Made by a program: the position numbers and the translations under genes. From positions 186,001 to 250,000 of the forward strand of contig NZ_MRCQ01000001.1 in the NCBI RefSeq assembly GCF_002304005.1: DNA of 64,000 nucleotides, read 5' to 3'. Positions 59,833 to 64,000 of the stretch are shown here, piece after piece; the first letter of the stretch is position 1, and every line of letters begins with the position of its first letter. The notes below the pieces were generated by a model that was not told the origin of the DNA, ran no database searches, and saw only the letters and a program-made list of their open reading frames with translations. Origin of the DNA: Flavobacterium sp. ACN6. GTDB lineage: Bacteria > Bacteroidota > Bacteroidia > Flavobacteriales > Flavobacteriaceae.

Positions 59833-60264
59833 ATGAAAAATCCTCCTGCAAAACCGAGTCAGTTAATTACAAAAGAATTTGCTAGACAATTAAATGTGAA
59901 CTACAACAACAAAAAAGCTTCACTTACAGCAAGAAAATCACAAAAAGAAGATGCTAATGCCATTTGGTATTCTTTGGAAGAATTAGAAAACTATATTCAT
60001 TATATCAAAACTAATGGAGCAAAAGATGGTTATAACGTAGACGGAATACGTTTTTATTTTGGAGTTTATCCCGACGATGAAAAACATGGAGAAAAAGCTG
60101 GATTAACGACTTTATTTTTAGTTCCGACAGGAAAAAAAATAGAAAATAATACGGCAAAAATTCAAAGTTTCGCTTTAGTACAAGAAGCAGTTTCTTCAGA
60201 CATACAGAGTTTAGATCCAATGAATTACGGAAACATCGGAAGACCTCCAAGCTTATTATATTAA
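59833..60264 (+). CDS. Small protein of unknown function, 143 residues
   Basis: This is a soluble protein with no signal peptide. MKNPPAKPSQLITKEFARQLNVNYNNKK begins it, then YSLEELENYIHYIKTNG, then DGIRFYFGVYPDDEKHGEKAGLTTLFLVPTG and an ending SLDPMNYGNIGRPPSLLY. It reads like one alpha-beta domain, with the strand GIRFYFGVYP and the loop KAGLTTLFLVP as its core. I have no family name for it. The open frame goes 27 codons further upstream, but the promoter at 59742-59772 excludes that. The gene heads an operon with a multi-TM protein and a histidine kinase / response regulator pair. Confidence 0.75.
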   Translation: MKNPPAKPSQLITKEFARQLNVNYNNKKASLTARKSQKEDANAIWYSLEELENYIHYIKTNGAKDGYNVDGIRFYFGVYPDDEKHGEKAGLTTLFLVPTGKKIENNTAKIQSFALVQEAVSSDIQSLDPMNYGNIGRPPSLLY

Positions 60265-60269
60265 AAACT

Positions 60270-60917
60270 ATGTTTGAATTTTTAAGATCTTATATCATTT
60301 ATCTGGCTTTATTATCAGGAATCGTTGGCTTATTTTCGTTACCAAAACTTCCTGGCAATAAAGCTAAATTTTTAGTACTTTTAATCTGGTTTTCAATCAT
60401 TACCGAAATTGTAGGCTATTATTTTACCCAGTGGACGGGTTTGCTGAACTTTTACGTTTACAATTTTTATATGTTCGCCAGTTTTTCTGCCTATATTTTA
60501 CTTTTAAGAGCCTTATTGACCAAAATTAATCATCGCGTTTCGGCAGCTATTTTTCTTGTGTTGTTTATCGTTTCTTTTTTCTTGAATTATTTATTTTTCA
60601 AAGAAGACATGAACCGTTCATTTACCTATAGTTTTGCCATTGGCGTTTTATTAGTATTGATATTATCCTGCTTGTATTTGATAGAGATTTTTAATTCAGA
60701 AAAGATATTAAACTTTAAAAAATCGGTCTTTTTCTGGTATATTTTAGGAATACTGGTTTTCCATGTTCCTTTTACACCTTTTATGCTGGCTATCAATTGG
60801 TTCTTAATTAAACAAGACGAATCGATATTTAGTCTAGTATTGTTTATTTTAAATTTTTTGGCACACAGCTGTTTTATAATCGGATTTATATGGAGCGAAA
60901 AGAAATACAATTATTAG
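60270..60917 (+). CDS. Polytopic membrane protein of unknown function
   Basis: The protein has 215 residues, very hydrophobic, with about seven membrane segments (near 5-22, 31-50, 66-83, 91-112, 118-140, 148-170 and 184-210). No catalytic motif is seen. It begins five bases after the 143-residue gene and overlaps the kinase gene by 28 bases, so the three are made together. A plausible role is the membrane sensor for the kinase, whose own membrane part is a single segment; this is inferred from context. Confidence 0.75.
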   Translation: MFEFLRSYIIYLALLSGIVGLFSLPKLPGNKAKFLVLLIWFSIITEIVGYYFTQWTGLLNFYVYNFYMFASFSAYILLLRALLTKINHRVSAAIFLVLFIVSFFLNYLFFKEDMNRSFTYSFAIGVLLVLILSCLYLIEIFNSEKILNFKKSVFFWYILGILVFHVPFTPFMLAINWFLIKQDESIFSLVLFILNFLAHSCFIIGFIWSEKKYNY

Positions 60918-61672
60918 TGATTTCTCTGGGTATTGTTTTCTTTACCCTGCTTGTCGTTATAGTTATTATTTTCTTTTATTTTTTGAAAAAGAAAAACAAC
61001 TTTGTGGTAGAGAAAATGGAAGCTGACTTGTATTTCCAATCGGAATTGGTGAAAACCCGAATTGAAATAAAAGACCAGACATTATCTGAAATTAGTAAAG
61101 AATTGCATGATAATATCGGCCAGATTATCTCTGTCGCCATTATGCAGCTGAATATTTCAATCAGCAATAAAAATGTTCAGATCAGTGAACTCAAAGACAT
61201 GAAAGCTGTTTTGGCTAAGTCTTTAGATGAATTAAGGATTCTCTCCCGCATTATAAACAAAGATAACTTACTTCAAAACAACTTTTTAGAAGCTATTCAG
61301 CAGGATTTGGAAAGAATTAAAAAGCTAAAAAAGATCAAATGCAATTTTAATTTAATTGGGACAGTTCCAGAAATAAATAAAGAACACGAATTAATTATCT
61401 ACAGGATTTTTCAAGAAGCACTTCATAACAGTTTAAAACATTCCAGAAGCGATTTATTTGATGTTCATATTGAAACTACTGATTCCATTTTCAGGCTAAA
61501 ATTAAAAGATTTTGGAATTGGATATGATCTCAAAAAATCAAATTCGGGATTAGGATTGAATAACATGAAATTAAGAGCCAAATTAATTGGAGCTAACTTA
61601 ATTATGAATTCTGACGAAACAGGAACGAGCGTAACAATCGAATATCCTTTAACACAAGACCATGAAAACTAA
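60890..61672 (+). CDS. Sensor histidine kinase, NarX/DesK-type (HisKA_3)
   Basis: The protein has 260 residues with a single membrane segment at about 8-32. The H-box SKELHDNIGQII with His73, the N box EALHNSLKHS, the G1 box DFGIGYDL and the G2 box SGLGLNNMKLRAKLIGANL are all present. There is almost no sensor domain outside the membrane. It overlaps the preceding membrane gene by 28 bases and the following regulator gene by 11 bases, so a stoichiometric unit is likely. It should phosphorylate the LuxR-type regulator encoded next. Confidence 0.92.
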   Translation: MERKEIQLLVISLGIVFFTLLVVIVIIFFYFLKKKNNFVVEKMEADLYFQSELVKTRIEIKDQTLSEISKELHDNIGQIISVAIMQLNISISNKNVQISELKDMKAVLAKSLDELRILSRIINKDNLLQNNFLEAIQQDLERIKKLKKIKCNFNLIGTVPEINKEHELIIYRIFQEALHNSLKHSRSDLFDVHIETTDSIFRLKLKDFGIGYDLKKSNSGLGLNNMKLRAKLIGANLIMNSDETGTSVTIEYPLTQDHEN

Positions 61673-62312
61673 TTCAAAAAATAAAGTCATAATTGTAGAT
61701 GATCATTTACTTTTTTCCCAGTCTCTTGAACTGCTGCTTAAAAGTTTTGGTGAATACGAAGTCATAAAACGTTTTGAAAACGGAAAAGTCTTTATTGACT
61801 ATATAGAAGAAAATACGCCGCCTCAAATCGATCTTGTTTTACTAGATGTAAACATGCCGGTTTTGGACGGATTAAGTACGATGAAATGGCTAAAAGACAA
61901 CAGGCCAGATCTAAAGGTAATTGCTTTGTCTGTCAACGACGACGACGAAATTATCATTAAAATGATTACCAACGGCGCCAAAGGTTATTTACTAAAAGAC
62001 ACGTCTCCCGAAATATTTAAAGAAGCAATAGAATGTGTAATCGAAAAAGGTTTTTATTTCACAGAATTAGTCTCAGGAATGCTCATAAACAAAGTGAATA
62101 GCGACAATAAAAAAATCAATTTAAAAGAAAAAGAAATTGTTTTTATCAAACACGCCTGCACGGAAATGACCTATAAAGAAATCGCATCACAAATGTGTTT
62201 AAGTCCAAAAACTATCGACGGTTATCGCGAAATACTCTTTGACAAACTTGAAATAAAAACCCGAATCGGACTTGTACTTTATGCTATTAAGCACAAAATT
62301 GTTTTAGTTTAA
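61662..62312 (+). CDS. LuxR/NarL-type response regulator
   Basis: The protein has 216 residues. The receiver (about 8-125) has Asp13/Asp14 and the phosphoacceptor Asp62 in LLDVNMPVLDG, and GAKGYLLKDTSPE with the conserved Lys. The C-terminal helix-turn-helix (about 148-210) is LKEKEIVFIKHACTEMTYKEIASQMCLSPKTIDGYREILFDKLEIKTRIGLV, the NarL type. It is the partner of the kinase encoded just upstream. The divergent muramidase operon is an obvious candidate target, which has not been shown. It ends seven bases before the stop of a convergent gene. Confidence 0.93.
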   Translation: MKTNSKNKVIIVDDHLLFSQSLELLLKSFGEYEVIKRFENGKVFIDYIEENTPPQIDLVLLDVNMPVLDGLSTMKWLKDNRPDLKVIALSVNDDDEIIIKMITNGAKGYLLKDTSPEIFKEAIECVIEKGFYFTELVSGMLINKVNSDNKKINLKEKEIVFIKHACTEMTYKEIASQMCLSPKTIDGYREILFDKLEIKTRIGLVLYAIKHKIVLV

Positions 62313-62319
62313 GCAGCCA

Positions 62320-63090
62320 TTAATTAAACTCTATTAATTTATCATTTCCTAAATCGTATTCATACAATTTTCTATTTTCATTGTCTAAATACAGCCATTG
62401 AATAATACTCGTTCTATTTTCAAACTCATTAGAAATCCCTAAAATAGTATAAGAACGTCCATTTTTTTCCCCATCTTCTATTGAATAAGTTAAACTTGCA
62501 TCAGGGCTTTGAATATTAGATTTAACCAATTCTTTCTTTGAATTTGCCAAATAATATTCTACCAAAGTATACAAATAGTCCTTGTAATCAACCGTGTAAT
62601 GCTCTTCTCCGCTCCAATAATATTTAATAGGCTTTTTGTATTTTTTTCTAAATTGACTTACCGATCCGTCTTTTACTTTTTCAGCACTTACAAACCATTC
62701 CGTAATTTCAAGTTTTTCACCTTCACCAGCGATATAAACGCTATCCATTTTCCACTTTACTTCAAAAATATCTCCTCTAGTAAAAGAAGAGCCTTCTCCT
62801 TCATTTGTAGTTAAGGCAATTGTTTTATGATCTTTTTTAATAACAACATACGAATAATCTCCGCCGTCATTAAATTCTACAAATTCAGCACGATCCGAAT
62901 ATACCTGATCGAGTTTTAATTTTTCATTAGGCCGTAAATCGCTTTTGTAATCATCAGCAGATTTAAGAATCGTATCTGAAACTTCTTTTTCTGTTTGAGA
63001 TATAACATCTGGCTTATCGTTACCCGTTTTATTTTTTTCTGTACAAGAAGATAATAAAGCGAGGATCGCAATAGAATATAATAATTTCAT
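62320..63090 (-). CDS. Lipoprotein of unknown function
   Basis: The protein has 256 residues. A lipoprotein signal ends in ALLSSC (Cys16), followed by an acidic/Ser-rich spacer (TEKNKTGNDKPDVISQ). The mature part is mostly beta strands with many Tyr, Lys and Glu (KSDLRPNEKLKLDQVYSD, GDYSYVVIKKDHKTIALTTNEGEG, KKPIKYYWSGEEHYTVDYKDYLYTLVEYY). I recognise no family. Eight bases separate it from apt upstream, so the two share a message. It is convergent with the response regulator gene. Confidence 0.65.
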   Translation of the reverse strand: MKLLYSIAILALLSSCTEKNKTGNDKPDVISQTEKEVSDTILKSADDYKSDLRPNEKLKLDQVYSDRAEFVEFNDGGDYSYVVIKKDHKTIALTTNEGEGSSFTRGDIFEVKWKMDSVYIAGEGEKLEITEWFVSAEKVKDGSVSQFRKKYKKPIKYYWSGEEHYTVDYKDYLYTLVEYYLANSKKELVKSNIQSPDASLTYSIEDGEKNGRSYTILGISNEFENRTSIIQWLYLDNENRKLYEYDLGNDKLIEFN

Positions 63091-63098
63091 GTAGGTAT

Positions 63099-63611
63099 TT
63101 AATAGGTTAATGCGGCGAATATAGGATAATCTTTAATTTTTTCTCTTCCGTTAAGGAAAGTCAACTCCATTAAAAAATTACATTGTACAATTTCGCCTCC
63201 TAATTTTTCAACCAATTCACAAACGGCCTTTGCTGTTCCGCCAGTTGCCAAAACATCATCGTGAATTAAAACACGATCACCTTTTTGAATAGCATCGGTA
63301 TGCATTTCTAAACTATCAGAACCATATTCTAATTCGTAAGAAGCTGAAATTGTTTCGTATGGAAGTTTTTTAGGTTTTCTGACAGGGATAAATCCAGCAT
63401 TTAATTCTTGCGCCAATAACATTCCGAAGAAAAAACCACGAGATTCTGCACCTACAACCTTATCAATTTTTTGTCCGTTTAGAGAATCCAGCAGAATTTT
63501 AAGGCAATTTTTGCGTGCTTCGGGGTTAATTAGTAATGGAGTGATGTCTTTAAATAAAATTCCTTCTTTAGGAAACCCCTGAATATCACGTATATAATTT
63601 TCAATCTTCAT
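63099..63611 (-). CDS. apt: Adenine phosphoribosyltransferase
   Basis: Apt salvages adenine to AMP with PRPP. It has 170 residues, the usual length. The N-terminal IRDIQGFPKEGILFKDITPLL, the VVGAESRGFFFG loop, RKPKKLPYETISASYELEYGSDSLEMH (flexible loop, about 80-106) and the PRPP motif DRVLIHDDVLATGGTA near 115-130 are all intact. It is upstream of the lipoprotein gene on the same strand, and divergent from the tRNA-Arg gene on the right. Confidence 0.97.
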   Translation of the reverse strand: MKIENYIRDIQGFPKEGILFKDITPLLINPEARKNCLKILLDSLNGQKIDKVVGAESRGFFFGMLLAQELNAGFIPVRKPKKLPYETISASYELEYGSDSLEMHTDAIQKGDRVLIHDDVLATGGTAKAVCELVEKLGGEIVQCNFLMELTFLNGREKIKDYPIFAALTY

Positions 63612-63639
63612 TTTTTTTTATTTTTCTGTTATTTTTTGC

Positions 63640-63669
63640 TTGTTTATCTCACATTTATGCCTATATTTG
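63640..63669 (+). promoter_or_regulatory. Promoter of tRNA-Arg
   Basis: TTG at 63640-63642, then exactly 19 bases, then TATATTTG at 63662-63669. It is the cleanest match to the Bacteroidota consensus in the window. The predicted start lies about 50 bases upstream of the mature tRNA. Confidence 0.75.
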
Positions 63670-63726
63670 CACCCGCAATAAGCAATCAACAAAGCTACGA
63701 AAAATAGCTGAATTGAAAACAAAAAA

Positions 63727-63800
63727 GGCCTCGTGGCGCAACTGAATAGCGCATCTGATTACGGCTCAGAAGGTTACTGGTTTGAATCCAGTCGAGGTCA
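63727..63800 (+). tRNA. tRNA-Arg (anticodon ACG)
   Basis: The 74-base cloverleaf is complete. The acceptor stem GGCCTCG pairs with CGAGGTC (one G-T), the discriminator base is A, and the D stem is GCGC/GCGC. The anticodon stem TCTGA/TCAGA closes the loop TTACGGC, with anticodon ACG at 63761-63763. The T stem ACTGG/CCAGT has the loop TTTGAAT. CCA is not encoded. The first anticodon base is normally edited to inosine by TadA, so it would read CGU, CGC and CGA. Confidence 0.95.
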
Positions 63801-63808
63801 CTACAGCC

Positions 63809-63848
63809 AAAAGGCGCCAATTGAAGACAATTGGCGCCTTTTTTTTAT
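63809..63848 (+). terminator. Intrinsic terminator after tRNA-Arg
   Basis: AAAAGGCGCCAATTG and CAATTGGCGCCTTTT pair perfectly around AAGA, with a following T run. It lies about nine bases after the mature tRNA. The next 90 bases contain no gene. Confidence 0.93.
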
Positions 63849-63936
63849 TTTCTTTTTTAGAATACCTAAGGCGTCAGCTCTATTATAGTAAATATTCCAC
63901 GCCTCATAGTCGCCACTTAACTATGGACAATTAATA

Positions 63937-64000
63937 TCAGTCTTTAAGGTAAGGATAATCTGTGTATCCGTACTCACTTCCACCGTACATTATTGCATGA
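63937..64000 (-). CDS. Old Yellow Enzyme-like reductase, C-terminal end only
   Basis: The last 20 codons of a minus-strand gene whose remainder lies beyond the window. They read MYGGSEYGYTDYPYLKD and then TGA. This matches the C-terminal FYGGG-x-x-GYTDYP-F/Y-L end of OYE-family ene-reductases (NemA-like), FMN enzymes that reduce activated alkenes. Identification rests on this short motif, so confidence is moderate. Only the stop codon is certain. Confidence 0.6.
   Translation of the reverse strand, partial: HAIMYGGSEYGYTDYPYLKD

Noticed and set aside
63847..63936. Second tRNA or small gene after tRNA-Arg
   Set aside because: No cloverleaf and no frame longer than a few codons is seen; only a weak AGGCGT/ACGCCT pairing is visible.

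Overview
The window looks like chromosomal DNA of a Flavobacterium-type bacterium (Bacteroidota). The evidence is the AT-rich sequence, promoters of the TTG-N19-TAnnTTTG type, almost no Shine-Dalgarno sites, an LpxC-FabZ fusion, a PorX-type regulator of type IX secretion, the small CAL67264-type membrane protein, and lipoproteins with a CSSDD-like start. No rRNA, CRISPR array, integrase or complete prophage is visible. One tRNA gene (Arg, anticodon ACG) lies near the right end. Both ends cut a gene: a vWA-like membrane protein on the left and the last codons of an Old Yellow Enzyme-like reductase on the right.

Layout. 1-10.5 kb is mostly minus strand: fabG, a divergent GIY-YIG-like protein, sucD, then a lipid A and fatty acid cluster (second lpxD paralogue, efp, lpxA, lpxC-fabZ, lpxD) headed by an HD-domain hydrolase. 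10.7-14.5 kb is plus strand: porX, tsaE, alanine dehydrogenase and a DUF4258 protein. 14.7-28 kb is housekeeping: ung, a MutS2-like protein without an Smr domain, a DCC-family protein, ettA, holA, a small stand-alone HsdR_N-like nuclease, a glycosyltransferase, an OmpA lipoprotein, tsaC/sua5 and uvrD/pcrA. 28-38 kb holds TauE/SafE, patatin, an M1 peptidase, a REP-associated tyrosine transposase (RAYT), a Dph6-like enzyme, small secreted proteins and recG. 38.6-41.2 kb is a minus-strand sensory cluster: an Aer-type PAS protein, a helical protein, a membrane protein with a dead HisKA-like tail, and a cysteine-rich thioredoxin-like protein. 41.6-47.4 kb is a complete RND efflux operon. 47.5-54.3 kb has a bestrophin, an AraC/DUF779/aldehyde dehydrogenase set and pheT.

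54.5-62.3 kb is the most unusual part. Three minus-strand genes encode a muramidase and two very large beta-rich proteins, none with a signal peptide. They face a divergent plus-strand operon encoding a small unknown protein, a multi-TM protein, a histidine kinase and a LuxR-type regulator. I recognise no family for the two large proteins, and this is the best candidate for an undescribed system.

Intergenic DNA is rich in dispersed repeats. These include six TCCCGA-N4-TCGGGA type palindromes, a hairpin of about 105 bp that looks like a miniature mobile element, other structured hairpins, a 7-bp tandem repeat, and degenerate CTGAG/CTAAG and AATCTAAAATC tracts. The RAYT gene itself carries three REP-like palindromes translated in frame. 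Promoter and terminator calls below come from reading the motifs only; none has been tested.
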